From Bacteroidota bacterium (lineage in GTDB: Bacteria > Bacteroidota > Bacteroidia > Bacteroidales > Dysgonomonadaceae), in assembly GCA_023388315.1 (NCBI GenBank), contig JAEWGM010000030.1, forward strand, positions 7,031-71,030: a stretch of DNA of 64,000 nt, in the 5' to 3' direction. Positions 26,624 to 35,549 of this stretch are shown piece by piece; positions within the stretch are counted from its first letter, which is position 1; each line of letters opens with the position of its first letter. The position numbers and the translations under genes are program-made. The notes beneath the pieces are model-generated. The model saw only the letters and a list, made by a program, of their open reading frames with translations, was not told where the DNA came from and ran no database searches.

Positions 26624-27658
26624 ATGGCAAAAAAAATTCTTGTGACAGGTGGAACCGGATACATTGGCTCTCACACCGTTGTTGAGCTACAACAAGCCGG
26701 ATATGAGGTGATTATCATTGATAATTTATCCAATTCAAACGCAGATGTAATTGAAGGAATAACAAAAATTACCGGAAAACGTCCCATTTTCGATAAAATG
26801 GATTGCACCGATATGGCTGCGTTGAAATCGCTCTTTAAAAGACATCAGGGAATTGACGGCATCATTCATTTTGCCGCGAGCAAAGCTGTGGGAGAATCGG
26901 TTCAAAAACCGTTGATGTACTACCGCAATAACTTGGTTTCGTTGTTGAATTTGTTGGAACTGATGCCGGAACACAATGTAAAAGGCATTGTTTTTTCTTC
27001 ATCTTGCACCGTGTATGGCGAGCCGGACGAGAATCCCATCGATGAAAACGCACCCATAAAACCCGCCGCGTCACCTTATGGAAACACCAAACAGATTAAC
27101 GAAGAAATTATTCAAGATTTTGTGCACTCCGGCGCGCCCATAAAAAGCATCATCTTGCGCTATTTCAACCCCATAGGCGCGCACCCCTCTGCCGAGATTG
27201 GCGAATTGCCCCTGGGAGTTCCTCAAAACTTGGTGCCGTATATCACGCAAACGGGATTGGGAATTCGCAAGCAATTGAGCGTTTTCGGTAACGATTACGA
27301 TACGCCCGACGGATCGTGCATCAGAGACTTCATCAACGTGGTGGATTTGGCCAAAGCGCACGTGATTGCCGTTGAGCGAATGCTCGAAGATAAATCTGAC
27401 GATAAAGTGGAAATCTTTAATCTGGGAACAGGCACAGGGCTTTCGGTTCTGGAGTTGATTGATGTGTTTGAAAAAGTATCGGGCAAGCCGCTGAATCACC
27501 AAATTGTTGGGCGCAGAGAAGGCGACATTGAAAAAATTTGGGCCAATCCCGACAAAGCCAACAATGTGCTCGGGTGGACAGCGCAAGAAACCATTGAAGA
27601 CACCATGGCATCGGCATGGAAATGGCAGCAAAGGCTTAGAGAGCAGGGAATAATGTAA
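26624..27658 (+). CDS. galE: UDP-glucose 4-epimerase
   Basis: 344 residues of the extended SDR family. The NAD motif GGTGYIGSH starts the protein, SSSCTVYGEP and SPYGNTKQINEE carry the catalytic Ser and the YxxxK pair, and FNLGTGTGLSVLEL is the typical C-terminal GalE block. It interconverts UDP-glucose and UDP-galactose for glycan synthesis or galactose use. It is monocistronic, with a strong terminator 22 bases after its stop. Confidence 0.96.
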   Translation: MAKKILVTGGTGYIGSHTVVELQQAGYEVIIIDNLSNSNADVIEGITKITGKRPIFDKMDCTDMAALKSLFKRHQGIDGIIHFAASKAVGESVQKPLMYYRNNLVSLLNLLELMPEHNVKGIVFSSSCTVYGEPDENPIDENAPIKPAASPYGNTKQINEEIIQDFVHSGAPIKSIILRYFNPIGAHPSAEIGELPLGVPQNLVPYITQTGLGIRKQLSVFGNDYDTPDGSCIRDFINVVDLAKAHVIAVERMLEDKSDDKVEIFNLGTGTGLSVLELIDVFEKVSGKPLNHQIVGRREGDIEKIWANPDKANNVLGWTAQETIEDTMASAWKWQQRLREQGIM

Positions 27659-27680
27659 GATATTCAATTCATCGCCACAA

Positions 27681-27719
27681 AAAAAGTCCGAAATCAACCC
27701 ATAGATTTCGGACTTTTTT
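27681..27719. terminator. Intrinsic terminator after galE
   Basis: AAAAAGTCCGAAATC pairs with GATTTCGGACTTTTT across an 8-base loop, a 15-bp stem, and ends in a T-run on the plus strand and an A-run upstream, so it can also end the converging minus-strand gene. Confidence 0.9.
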
Positions 27720-27743
27720 GTTTTTTATGTCAGGCGGACAAGT

Positions 27744-27962
27744 TTAAAAGTAGTATTCCACAATTAAATAATAACACTCTTTGTTATCCGGCCTTTTTTC
27801 AATTTCTATTTTATTTTCACGCGCCAGCCAGCCAACGGCTGTGTACACTTCTTTTTCGGTTAACCCCGATTTTTCCGTCAGTTGACAAATATCCCATCGC
27901 TCGTTGTTGTTCAACAAGTTCCAAATAATGCCCGCGTTTGTTCCGATTGTTTTTTTGTTCAT
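27744..27962 (-). CDS. Winged-helix DNA-binding-like protein (DUF2582 type)
   Basis: 72 residues with the pattern GTNAGIIWNLLNNNERWDICQL, then GLTEKEVYTAVGWLARENKIEIE. This is the DUF2582 winged helix (PF10771), a small family common in Bacteroidota. It may regulate transcription, but no target is known. A cytoplasmic protein with no cofactor motifs; the 146 bases upstream to cdsA hold nothing I can name. Confidence 0.8.
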   Translation of the reverse strand: MNKKTIGTNAGIIWNLLNNNERWDICQLTEKSGLTEKEVYTAVGWLARENKIEIEKRPDNKECYYLIVEYYF

Positions 27963-28108
27963 TTTGAATCAGGTTTTTAATAGTAAATAACTCCAACCAT
28001 TATCTCCCTCGGGACGGATAATCACTTCTAATCTTTTCTATTATTAAAACGTTTGCCGATAACGTTTTGTTCGGAAGTGAACGTGTTTTTATGAAAGAAG
28101 AAATTGTA

Positions 28109-28948
28109 TTAGATAACCGTAAATAAAATCAAATACAAACATGCCGCCGGCACGGCAAGTAGAAGGCTGTCAATGCGGTCTAAAATGCCTCCGTGGCCGG
28201 GAATGAGGTTGCCGGAATCTTTCACTTGGCACGTGCGTTTAATGAGCGATTCAAACAAATCGCCCAACGTACCAAAGAGGGCAATTATCACGCCCAACCC
28301 AATCCAAAACTCAACGGAGTAATTGTTGAAAATTCCGGAAAATATATATCCTGCCAACGCGGTAAAAAGAATGCCGCCAACAAATCCTTCGATGGATTTT
28401 TTTGGCGAAATGCGTTCAATAAGTTTGTGTTTTCCAATTAACGATCCCACAACATAAGCGCTGGTATCGTTCACCCAAAGAAAAACGAACAACGAAAGCA
28501 CCAGCGCGTAATGATAGCTTTCCTCAAACACTGTGTGACGGTAAGAAAGCACCATGAGTAAACTCAGAGGGAGCGTAATATAAATATGCCCGAAAAGGGT
28601 GTAAATGGTTGAGTGGAGAGCTTCTTTTCGTTTGATAAGGATGGTGGAAATAAACATATACAACAAATACACCAACACACACACCGGTAACACATATAAT
28701 GTGTACACGTTTTCCAAATATAGAAAAACGGCTATAAAAAGAGCGATTCCCGCAAAAATATTCACGGTTTTATGTAGGTTGTAGGCTGTTTGTTTTTCTA
28801 TCATCCGAAAATACTCAAACAACGCCAGCCCCGTGATCACAGAAAAAACGACGAGAAACGAAAATTTACCGCCCAAAACACCTGCCAATATTATCGCAAT
28901 GTAAATAATACCGGCACCGGCGCGCGTGAGTAAATTTTTAATGTTCAA
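28109..28948 (-). CDS. cdsA: Phosphatidate cytidylyltransferase
   Basis: 279 residues with about eight membrane spans. The CdsA signature SPKKSIEGFVGG and, near the C-terminus, CQVKDSGNLIPGHGGILDRIDSLLLAVP carry the conserved Lys, Asp and Asp-Arg-x-Asp residues that bind CTP and metal. It makes CDP-diacylglycerol from phosphatidic acid, the product of PlsC. It follows the DUF5606 gene on the same strand by 58 bases. Confidence 0.95.
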   Translation of the reverse strand: MNIKNLLTRAGAGIIYIAIILAGVLGGKFSFLVVFSVITGLALFEYFRMIEKQTAYNLHKTVNIFAGIALFIAVFLYLENVYTLYVLPVCVLVYLLYMFISTILIKRKEALHSTIYTLFGHIYITLPLSLLMVLSYRHTVFEESYHYALVLSLFVFLWVNDTSAYVVGSLIGKHKLIERISPKKSIEGFVGGILFTALAGYIFSGIFNNYSVEFWIGLGVIIALFGTLGDLFESLIKRTCQVKDSGNLIPGHGGILDRIDSLLLAVPAACLYLILFTVI

Positions 28949-29006
28949 CGTTCAGGTTATTTAAAACGTGGGTAAAATGTTTCCTGTTTTTAGAAAACGT
29001 CGTTGC

Positions 29007-29453
29007 TTATTTTTCTTCTTCGGATGCTTTCTCTTCCAATGGCGTTTCTTCTTCCGTTGGTTGCGCTTCTTCTTCAAAATCAATTCCGTGCTCGGTGAGA
29101 ATATTGTACCACGAAATAAGTTTTTTTACATCCGAAGCATACACCTTCTCTTTATCGTAATTTGGCAAGACTTCTTGCAAATAGGTGAATAACTCGTCGC
29201 CGGAAGCCTTTTTGCCGAGAGGAACCTGTTGGCCGTTTTCCTTCTCTTTTATGTTAGTGAAAACATCGCGCAAAGGGATGTCTTCGTCTGTGGCATAAAT
29301 AGATACATCGCTCAGCGCCACCACTTTCTCATGCGCGTACACGGGAATGCGTTTGCCATCGGAAAGCGCTTCCACAATGTTTAGGTTTTTGTTGGTTGAA
29401 ATGAGTTTGTATAATCCGGGACGTCCCGTTATCGATAAAATTTTTGATAACAT
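29007..29453 (-). CDS. DUF5606 domain protein
   Basis: 148 residues from the ATG at 29453. LSKILSITGRPGLYKLISTNKNLNIVEAL is the DUF5606 start, and the tail after about residue 120 is a run of Glu-rich sequence (EEEAQPTEEETPLEEKASEEEK). Earlier in-frame ATGs (29561, 29516) are rejected because a -7 box lies between them and 29453. This family is nearly confined to Bacteroidota and its function is unknown. It is transcribed toward cdsA and the two may form one operon. Confidence 0.8.
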   Translation of the reverse strand: MLSKILSITGRPGLYKLISTNKNLNIVEALSDGKRIPVYAHEKVVALSDVSIYATDEDIPLRDVFTNIKEKENGQQVPLGKKASGDELFTYLQEVLPNYDKEKVYASDVKKLISWYNILTEHGIDFEEEAQPTEEETPLEEKASEEEK

Positions 29454-29496
29454 TCTTTTAAGATTTTGTATGAAAAAAATCAACTTTTCAGCCGTG

Positions 29497-29504
29497 CAAA
29501 AATA
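29497..29504 (-). promoter_or_regulatory. -7 box upstream of DUF5606 gene
   Basis: TATTTTTG on the minus strand matches TAnnTTTG and lies 44 bases ahead of the chosen ATG. Confidence 0.45.
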
Positions 29505-29652
29505 CTCACACTTCATCACATACGCAACTTTAATAACGAAATGTATTTTAAAAATTTCCAAAGATGCTCTTTCGCAACGTTTATTTTATGCAAAATCGAC
29601 TTCACTTTCAGAAAAATAACGTACATTAGCTCATCAAAACAAAAAAGTGAAA

Positions 29653-30837
29653 ATGAAAACAAACATAATTTTACTGTGTATGATGGCAGCTTTACTCTCG
29701 TGTGCCGGAAATTCGGAAAGAAAAAACAAGGATTCACAATCCAACGCCGCGGAGGCCATAGAAACCACAAGTGGCGATATGTTCTTGCTTATTGGAACGT
29801 ATACCTCCACCCAAGGCAGCAAAGGCATATATGTGCATCGGTTTAATATTGATACGGGAGAGAGCGATTCGGTAAGCATGGCGGAAGTGGCAAACCCGTC
29901 GTATTTGGCGCTCAGCCCCGATGAAAAGTTCGTTTACGCCGTGAGTGAAGGCGGCGATGAGGATAGTTTTGCCAACGCGTTCTCGTTCGATAAAAACACC
30001 GGCAAGCTCACGCTTCTCAATTCGCAGGCTACGCAAGGCAGTAGTCCTTGCTACATTGTGGTAGATGACAAAGGGAAAAACGTGCACACGGCCAACTATG
30101 GCGGCGGAAGCATTTCATCGTTTCAGGTAAATGAAGATGGCAGCTTATCGGCGCTGACTAACTTAATCCGCTTTACAGGGCAAGGCACCGATAAAGAACG
30201 GCAAAACGCGCCCCATTTGCACAGCGTGATGTATTCGCCGGACGGAAAATATCTGTTCGCCACCGATTTGGGATTGGATAAACTGTACCGATACAGTGTG
30301 AACGATGGGAGCGTTTTTGAAGGCCAACCCTCTTTCTCGCAAGGCGATGCTAAGGCATTCGATGTTCCCGAAGTTACCGGCCCGCGCCATTTCGCTTTTC
30401 ACCCCAACGGGAAACACATGTACCTGTTAGGCGAACTATCGGGCGATGTGCTGGTGTATGATTACAACAATGGCGATTTGGAATGGAAACAAACCGTGAA
30501 GTCCGACACGGTGGGAGCGCGCGGCAGCGCCGATATCCACGTGTCGCCCGATGGCCGTTTTCTTTACTCTTCCAACCGTTTGCAAAACGATGGCATTGCT
30601 ATTTTCTCCATCGATGACGCCAATGGAACATTAACAAGGGTGGGGTACCAAACTACCGGAAAACACCCGCGCAATTTTGTTATCACGCCCAATGGCAAGT
30701 TGCTGCTGGTTGCGGCGCGCGATGACAATAAAATTCAAGTTTTCTCCATCGATAAAGAAAGTGGAACATTATCCGATTTAAGGAAAGATATTTTAATTGA
30801 TAAACCGGTATGTTTAAAACTTGCGGAGTGGCATTGA
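29653..30837 (+). CDS. Lactonase-family seven-bladed propeller lipoprotein (YbhE type)
   Basis: 394 residues from the ATG at 29653. A lipobox (MMAALLSC) is followed by a 6-phosphogluconolactonase-like (PF10282) propeller: FLLIGTYTSTQGSKGIYVHRF, then repeated blade phrases such as ANPSYLALSPDEKFVYAVSE and GPRHFAFHPNGKHMYLL. The C-terminal blade reads HPRNFVITPNGKLLLVAARDDNKIQVF. Cytoplasmic members hydrolyse 6-phosphogluconolactone, but this one is a lipoprotein, so a cell-envelope role with another lactone is more likely. It immediately precedes the first island repeat. Confidence 0.85.
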   Translation: MKTNIILLCMMAALLSCAGNSERKNKDSQSNAAEAIETTSGDMFLLIGTYTSTQGSKGIYVHRFNIDTGESDSVSMAEVANPSYLALSPDEKFVYAVSEGGDEDSFANAFSFDKNTGKLTLLNSQATQGSSPCYIVVDDKGKNVHTANYGGGSISSFQVNEDGSLSALTNLIRFTGQGTDKERQNAPHLHSVMYSPDGKYLFATDLGLDKLYRYSVNDGSVFEGQPSFSQGDAKAFDVPEVTGPRHFAFHPNGKHMYLLGELSGDVLVYDYNNGDLEWKQTVKSDTVGARGSADIHVSPDGRFLYSSNRLQNDGIAIFSIDDANGTLTRVGYQTTGKHPRNFVITPNGKLLLVAARDDNKIQVFSIDKESGTLSDLRKDILIDKPVCLKLAEWH

Positions 30838-30843
30838 GCGGTG

Positions 30844-30976
30844 GGCGTTGAGCATTGAGTGAAGCGAATTCCAATTCGCTCATCGTTGTGGTGCACGGAC
30901 GACGAGGTGAGAGTTTTGAGTTCTGAATTCTGAGTTTTGAGTGTTTAGAGTTTATAGTTTTTGTAGCCGACTTCCG
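30844..30976 (+). repeat. Island-flanking direct repeat, copy A
   Basis: About 130 bases beginning near GGCGTTGAGCATTGAG and including the palindrome GCGAATTCCAATTCGC (30864-30879). Copy B (about 43374-43511) is nearly identical in the core from the palindrome onward, with three substitutions, one eight-base duplication and small indels. Copy C (about 40228-40367) is a more diverged inverted copy. Confidence 0.85.
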
Positions 30977-31015
30977 TTTTCTGTCTTCGGACTTTCGACT
31001 TCCCGCATCCAATCT

Positions 31016-32635
31016 TCACACCCTATAAATTTTGTCGCAGTACTTAGCTACTTCAGGATGGTGAGTGATAAACAACACCGTGCGGTTGCCCATGTGTTTT
31101 TTCAGGTTTGTGAGAAAGGCTTTTTCAGTATCAGCATCCAATGCGGAGGTGGCTTCGTCTAACAACACTATTTTTCCCGGACGCAACAACGACCGCGCAA
31201 TGGCAATACGTTGAGCCTGCCCCTCGGATAAGCCCGAGCCGCCTACTCCGAGCACCGTGTCAAGTCCTTCGGGCAGATGTAATGCAAACGAGGCCGAAGC
31301 CACTTGAAGAACTTCGGCAAGCATCTCATCATCGGCGTTGGCATTGCCGATTAAAAGGTTGTCGCGGATGGTGCCGCTAAACAACGTGTTTCCCTGTGGG
31401 ACATACACAAAGTTTGAACGGGTAGCCGGGTTCACTTTAACGGTTTCGGTATGGTTGCGTATCGAAATCTTGCCGTTATCCGGTTCAATTAAAGCGAGGA
31501 TTAAGCGAAGCAAGGTGGTTTTTCCCGCACCGGTTTCGCCCATCACAGCAATCATTTCGCCCGGTTTCGCTTGCAGCGAAAAGTCTTTTATCACCGGCTG
31601 GCTTTCGCTGCCATAGGCATAAGTAACGTTGTTGATGTGGAGCCACACATCCCCCTTCAAGAAATGTTTATCTACCGTTACTTCGGTTTCGAGGGCATTC
31701 AAAAAAATCAACCGCTCGCTGGCCGCTTGGGCGGAAATTAATGTGGGAAACAACCGCATTAAATCATACAGCGGGCGCTGTATTTGGTTAACCAATTGAA
31801 GGTAGGCGGTAACGGTACCAAAAGTAATGGTTTTGGCAGCAATTCCCCAAGCTCCCCAAATGAAAGCGGTGATGTAGCCGCCGCTAAAAGCCAAACCCGA
31901 CACAAACCGCGCCCACGCCGAAACAGTGGTTCTTTTCTCTACTTTGCTTTTTAATTCACTCTGAAGTATACCCAAACGCACAATTTCGTTTTCTTGTCGT
32001 TCGTAGGTCCTAACCACCAACTGGTTGAGCAAGTTTTCTTCCATCATAGAGGTGATGGCGCTCTCGCTCTCTTTAATTTGGCGCGTGTAATTTCGTAGCT
32101 TCACATAATAAGGTTTGCTGAAAAAGAGCAAAACAGGCATGGATATGCCCAATATGAGTGCCAGCATAGGATCCATCAGCAGCAGGATAGCAAATGCTCC
32201 CAGCAGCTGCAACAATGAAGTTATTAACAACGGAATGGTTGATATTAAGGTTTTAATGATATCGTCGGTGTCTTTGATAATGCGCGTGAGCACGTCGCCA
32301 CTGTGGAGGGAATTTAGTTCGAGCCATTTGGTGTAAAGCAGGTTGGAAAACACTTTTCGGCGGATATCGTTTCCCACCTTCACTTCCGTTATGTTGGTGT
32401 ATCTTACTTCCAATACATAAAGCAGTATTCTGAGAAGCGTGAGCAATACAAGTATGGTTGAAAGAAGGAGCAAAGAGCCCTGCTTGTCGCCGGCTGCCAC
32501 ATCTATTACCGCTTTTAACGCCCACACAAAAGTGAGCGAAACGGCTACGTTTAGTATGCCGATAACTAGGATTCCCGACAGCGCCTTTCTGTGCCCGATG
32601 GAAATAGACGACAAGAATTTTAAAGAAGCACGCAT
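31016..32635 (-). CDS. ABC exporter, fused permease and ATPase
   Basis: 539 residues. Six membrane spans (about residues 15-300) precede an ATPase with Walker A GETGAGKTT (about 365), signature LSEGQAQRIAIARS, Walker B KIVLLDEATSALD and an ITHHPE switch. It is a half-transporter that dimerises. It lacks an N-terminal C39 peptidase domain: it starts with a membrane segment after a short MRASLKFLSSISIGHRK tail. It starts one base after the stop of the nucleotidyltransferase gene, so it is translationally linked to the modification operon and is its likely exporter. Confidence 0.92.
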   Translation of the reverse strand: MRASLKFLSSISIGHRKALSGILVIGILNVAVSLTFVWALKAVIDVAAGDKQGSLLLLSTILVLLTLLRILLYVLEVRYTNITEVKVGNDIRRKVFSNLLYTKWLELNSLHSGDVLTRIIKDTDDIIKTLISTIPLLITSLLQLLGAFAILLLMDPMLALILGISMPVLLFFSKPYYVKLRNYTRQIKESESAITSMMEENLLNQLVVRTYERQENEIVRLGILQSELKSKVEKRTTVSAWARFVSGLAFSGGYITAFIWGAWGIAAKTITFGTVTAYLQLVNQIQRPLYDLMRLFPTLISAQAASERLIFLNALETEVTVDKHFLKGDVWLHINNVTYAYGSESQPVIKDFSLQAKPGEMIAVMGETGAGKTTLLRLILALIEPDNGKISIRNHTETVKVNPATRSNFVYVPQGNTLFSGTIRDNLLIGNANADDEMLAEVLQVASASFALHLPEGLDTVLGVGGSGLSEGQAQRIAIARSLLRPGKIVLLDEATSALDADTEKAFLTNLKKHMGNRTVLFITHHPEVAKYCDKIYRV

Positions 32636-32636
32636 T

Positions 32637-33746
32637 TTACCATTTAACTATTAATTTCATATTGGTGTATATTTTGTTCATCAGCAATGAGGAAACATGG
32701 GCGGGTGCCAACGGTTTAATTTTTCGCTTGCGTTTTGCCGTGCACCTAAAGGTGTACCACTTTCTGTGCCACTTGTTTATGAACCTTTTATGTTGAAACA
32801 GGGCATACCCGAAGCTGCCTCCGATGAAGATGTCCTCCATTACCATATCCACATATTCGCTTTGAGTATCAATGGCGAAAGGGAACATGCGTGGGTCGGC
32901 GCCTAAATACTTCACGGCTACCGACGCAAATACCTGCATAGCGTTTAATAACCCGATTCGGGTTGCCAATTGGTTGAACTCTTCTTTGTTTATGTGCCCC
33001 GAGTACGCGTTCCAAAAGAGTACCCAGTCACACAGCTGCCTGATGCCCACGCCCAGGTGGATGAAATGATGAAAAAGGTGTTGAAAGATAAAAAACGCGT
33101 TAAAGGTATGGGGCAACACACGAACGGATACCCCTTGAATGGTAACGGCCGGAAACTCGTTGCCGGCAATTATTTCGCGCACTATCTCGTTTAACAGCCT
33201 GTCGTATTTAGCTATCCCGAAGTAGGAGACGTATTTATGGTTTTCTACCAGTGTGTCATAATACTCGAACTCTTGGTGGTGAATGTTTTCGGCTCCCATT
33301 TCAAAACCTTGTTCGCGCGCCCAATTGTTTGCTTTTTCATAATCTCCCGGGCGGTATAGAAAAACGTCAATATCGCCGGGAGTGCGGTGGCGTGGGTTGG
33401 GGTAGAGCAGGGCATTGCCTTGTCCTTTTAGCAGTACAAAAGGGCAGCCCACACTGTTGTAGTTTTCAGAGAGTTGTGCCAATATTGCGTTCACCCGTTG
33501 GTTTGATTTCTCCACAAACTCGGCCTGGAGATGCAATTGGTACGCTATTTTCTTTTCGGGGCGGAGCGTTGGGGGCAGCATCATCATGCCATCATAAATG
33601 AGCGCGTTCACTTTTTGCATCGACGCCAAGGCGCTTATTTCTTCCCATACGGGAGTGCCGGTTTGTTGGAAAAGGTTTTCCCGCGGCGCGCGGTTCCAAA
33701 GGGCTGCCGTTAAGAGTTCCAGAAAAAGAGTGCGCGCGTTTTCCAT
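32637..33746 (-). CDS. Uncharacterised nucleotidyltransferase (NTP_transf_5 family)
   Basis: 369 residues. The nucleotidyltransferase core is recognisable from FVLLKGQGNALLYP (about 103-116) and the metal-binding GDIDVFL (about 124-130), which is the DxD pair of this fold. A helical C-terminal half follows with HHFIHLGVGIRQLCDWVLFW, the second block of the family. NTP_transf_5 proteins occur in peptide natural-product clusters, including some lasso-peptide clusters with an HprK-like kinase. It might add a nucleotide to a peptide or other acceptor, but activity is not demonstrated. Third-to-last position in a tight operon. Confidence 0.8.
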   Translation of the reverse strand: MENARTLFLELLTAALWNRAPRENLFQQTGTPVWEEISALASMQKVNALIYDGMMMLPPTLRPEKKIAYQLHLQAEFVEKSNQRVNAILAQLSENYNSVGCPFVLLKGQGNALLYPNPRHRTPGDIDVFLYRPGDYEKANNWAREQGFEMGAENIHHQEFEYYDTLVENHKYVSYFGIAKYDRLLNEIVREIIAGNEFPAVTIQGVSVRVLPHTFNAFFIFQHLFHHFIHLGVGIRQLCDWVLFWNAYSGHINKEEFNQLATRIGLLNAMQVFASVAVKYLGADPRMFPFAIDTQSEYVDMVMEDIFIGGSFGYALFQHKRFINKWHRKWYTFRCTAKRKRKIKPLAPAHVSSLLMNKIYTNMKLIVKW

Positions 33747-33791
33747 ATTTCAAATGGTGCGAAGATGATGCGAAGATAAGTTGTGGCAACG

Positions 33792-34061
33792 TTACTCAAT
33801 TACCGCAGCTTCTTTCAACTTCTCAATTAGGGATTCGGCGTCGGCCAAGGCTTCTTCCTCGCTGATGCCGTACTCCCGAACAAGCATATCCTTCCAAATA
33901 AGGGGCGAAAATTCTTTGTTTGAAAGGCTGTGGCTAATAAGAAACTCTGCCGATTGGTTGAGTGTGATTACACGTGTAAAGTTCACATTGCCGGTGTCGT
34001 TTGACACCAGTACGCGCTCATCGCCAATTTGTTTAATTTGAATGGTTGGTTTAAATTTCAT
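33792..34061 (-). CDS. PqqD-family peptide-binding protein
   Basis: 89 residues from the ATG at 34061, beginning KFKPTIQIKQIGDERVLV. PqqD-like features are VNFTRVITLNQSAEFLI and then a helix with GISEEEALADAESLIEKLKEAAVIE. PqqD proteins hold precursor peptides for modifying enzymes in RiPP pathways. The start overlaps the S24/S26 stop by four bases (ATGA), coupling translation. The longer ORF to 34235 lies within the peptidase gene and is rejected. No radical SAM partner or lasso B2 protease is encoded beside it. Confidence 0.8.
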   Translation of the reverse strand: MKFKPTIQIKQIGDERVLVSNDTGNVNFTRVITLNQSAEFLISHSLSNKEFSPLIWKDMLVREYGISEEEALADAESLIEKLKEAAVIE

Positions 34062-34561
34062 TGTGTTATGTTGTTGTGCCGTAACCGGCGGTATATAGCC
34101 AATAATATTCGTCGTAAGAAGCCGTGCGAAGGCCATAGCCGTTGGGCGGCTTTCCACGCCAATGAATTGGGGGTATATGTTTTGCCTTTGCGTTGCAGCG
34201 CCACGGCTTCCGCCAATACCGATGAGCGAGGGCACGTTTCGCGCGAGTAGGGGTTGCCATCGCCCCGAAGGGTTACTTTGTCGCCATGCACCCGTTCAAT
34301 TCTGTGCAGGTAATGCGCTTGCTCGTTAACGCGGGCTACCACCACACGCCCTTTTTGCAGTGATTGGGGCGTGGCTTTCACCAGGGTTACCACATCGCGC
34401 CCTCCTACAATAAAAGGCAACATGCTATTTCCTGTTATGGTGGTCTGCATATACTCCCCTTCTTTCATATGGGTTAACAGCAAAACATTGGAAAAGGTTC
34501 GTTTTTTGCAGATGGTAACAGGCATATTTTTTATGATGTATGTGTTTGCCACAAGTGGCAT
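34058..34561 (-). CDS. S24/S26-family (signal-peptidase-like) peptidase
   Basis: 167 residues from the ATG at 34561. TGNSMLPFIVGGRDVV carries the nucleophile Ser (about residue 46), KGRVVVAR is the next strand, and LHRIERV followed by TLRGDGNP completes the S24/S26 fold. The position of the usual catalytic Lys holds His (HRI, about 86), as in SipW/Sec11-type signal peptidases. No strong N-terminal membrane segment is evident. It starts ten bases after the kinase stop. It is a candidate for trimming the double-glycine peptide, since the exporter has no protease domain. Confidence 0.75.
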   Translation of the reverse strand: MPLVANTYIIKNMPVTICKKRTFSNVLLLTHMKEGEYMQTTITGNSMLPFIVGGRDVVTLVKATPQSLQKGRVVVARVNEQAHYLHRIERVHGDKVTLRGDGNPYSRETCPRSSVLAEAVALQRKGKTYTPNSLAWKAAQRLWPSHGFLRRILLAIYRRLRHNNITQ

Positions 34562-34571
34562 GGATAATTGT

Positions 34572-35549
34572 TCACGCCAATGAAAATACCCTCTGCGCGG
34601 ATTGAGGTGTCGATATCCAAACGGATGGCGCGGTTCTGTGTGCCCGTTTGATGCCATCCATTAATAATTCTTCGGTTAGCCTGACGGCCTTCTCATCGGG
34701 GCGGCAATTGAGCCGATATACAGGTACGCGTTGTAATATGTCGCTCAGGGTGTCAATGGCCAATTGTTTGTTGCTGGCATCGCTACGCATGACGCTGGTT
34801 GATTGCAACAGCGAGCCAAAAGCTTGCACGCCCTTTTGCTCGGTGAGCCGGTTGTGGGGATGCTGATACAGATGCACAAACGCCACCACCTCTGCCGAAC
34901 GGTTTTTGTAGCACGGTGTTTTGCCGCTCCATGGTGTGCCAAACACGCGCACGGTGTCATCGTCGCATAGGCGCACCACGGGTTCGTCATCGTTTAGCAG
35001 AGAGCAGCCGGGTACAAATTCTTTCCACAGGCGGCTGTGAGTACTTTTTCCCGTACCGCTTTCGCCCAAAAACAAAAGGGCCTTGCCATTTTTCTCTATA
35101 ACCGAGGCGTGCATCTTTACTGTTTTGTGTGGCGCCGCCGCCATGCCAAAGGCTACAATAAGGAAGTTGTTGATAAACTGTGCCTCTTCTTGGTTTACCA
35201 AAGATAAATCGGTGCACAAATATTCCCACCCGTGTGTGGCAAACAGTGTGTGGGTGCGGTTGAACAACTGCATGGTAACAGTGTGCCCGCCGCGGGTGGT
35301 ATATACTTCGTAACGGATGCCGTTCCAAGTAAAGCTATCGGCGCGCGCGTGACGAGGAATGTGCAGTGGCACATCGCCCGAAAAGCTGAATAAACCGGGC
35401 ACTTGCGGTTTAAATTTCTCACTATACGAGTGAGAAGGCGAATGGCACCTAAACGGCTCAAAATTGGGCAGTAACGCCGCCGTTGCCCGTGCGTTGGACG
35501 TTTCCACGGCAAGCGAATGCCCGGCTATGGTGTAATAAAGTTGGCTCAT
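34572..35549 (-). CDS. HprK-like P-loop kinase
   Basis: 325 residues from the ATG at 35549. The first half (to about 150) is beta-rich with no domain I recognise. The second half has a P-loop GESGTGKST (about 162-170), LLNDDEP (Walker-B-like, about 185-190), GTPWSGK and CPAYR-like turns, as in HPr kinase/phosphorylase relatives often annotated as PEP-carboxykinase-like. No HPr or PTS gene is nearby. HprK-like kinases of some lasso-peptide clusters phosphorylate the peptide. Here it heads the five-gene operon with peptidase, PqqD, nucleotidyltransferase and ABC exporter. Peptide phosphorylation is inference. Confidence 0.75.
   Translation of the reverse strand: MSQLYYTIAGHSLAVETSNARATAALLPNFEPFRCHSPSHSYSEKFKPQVPGLFSFSGDVPLHIPRHARADSFTWNGIRYEVYTTRGGHTVTMQLFNRTHTLFATHGWEYLCTDLSLVNQEEAQFINNFLIVAFGMAAAPHKTVKMHASVIEKNGKALLFLGESGTGKSTHSRLWKEFVPGCSLLNDDEPVVRLCDDDTVRVFGTPWSGKTPCYKNRSAEVVAFVHLYQHPHNRLTEQKGVQAFGSLLQSTSVMRSDASNKQLAIDTLSDILQRVPVYRLNCRPDEKAVRLTEELLMDGIKRAHRTAPSVWISTPQSAQRVFSLA

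Noticed and set aside
33792..34235. Extended PqqD frame to 34235
   Set aside because: The first 58 residues are an out-of-frame reading of the peptidase gene; the ATG at 34061 gives a normal PqqD of 89 residues with an ATGA overlap.
34058..34657. Extended S24/S26 peptidase start at 34657
   Set aside because: The extra 32 residues overlap the kinase gene and lack peptidase features; the ATG at 34561 starts 10 bases after the kinase stop.
31016..35549. Lasso-peptide cluster in the strict sense
   Set aside because: There is no asparagine-synthetase-like cyclase and no B2 transglutaminase-like protease in the island.
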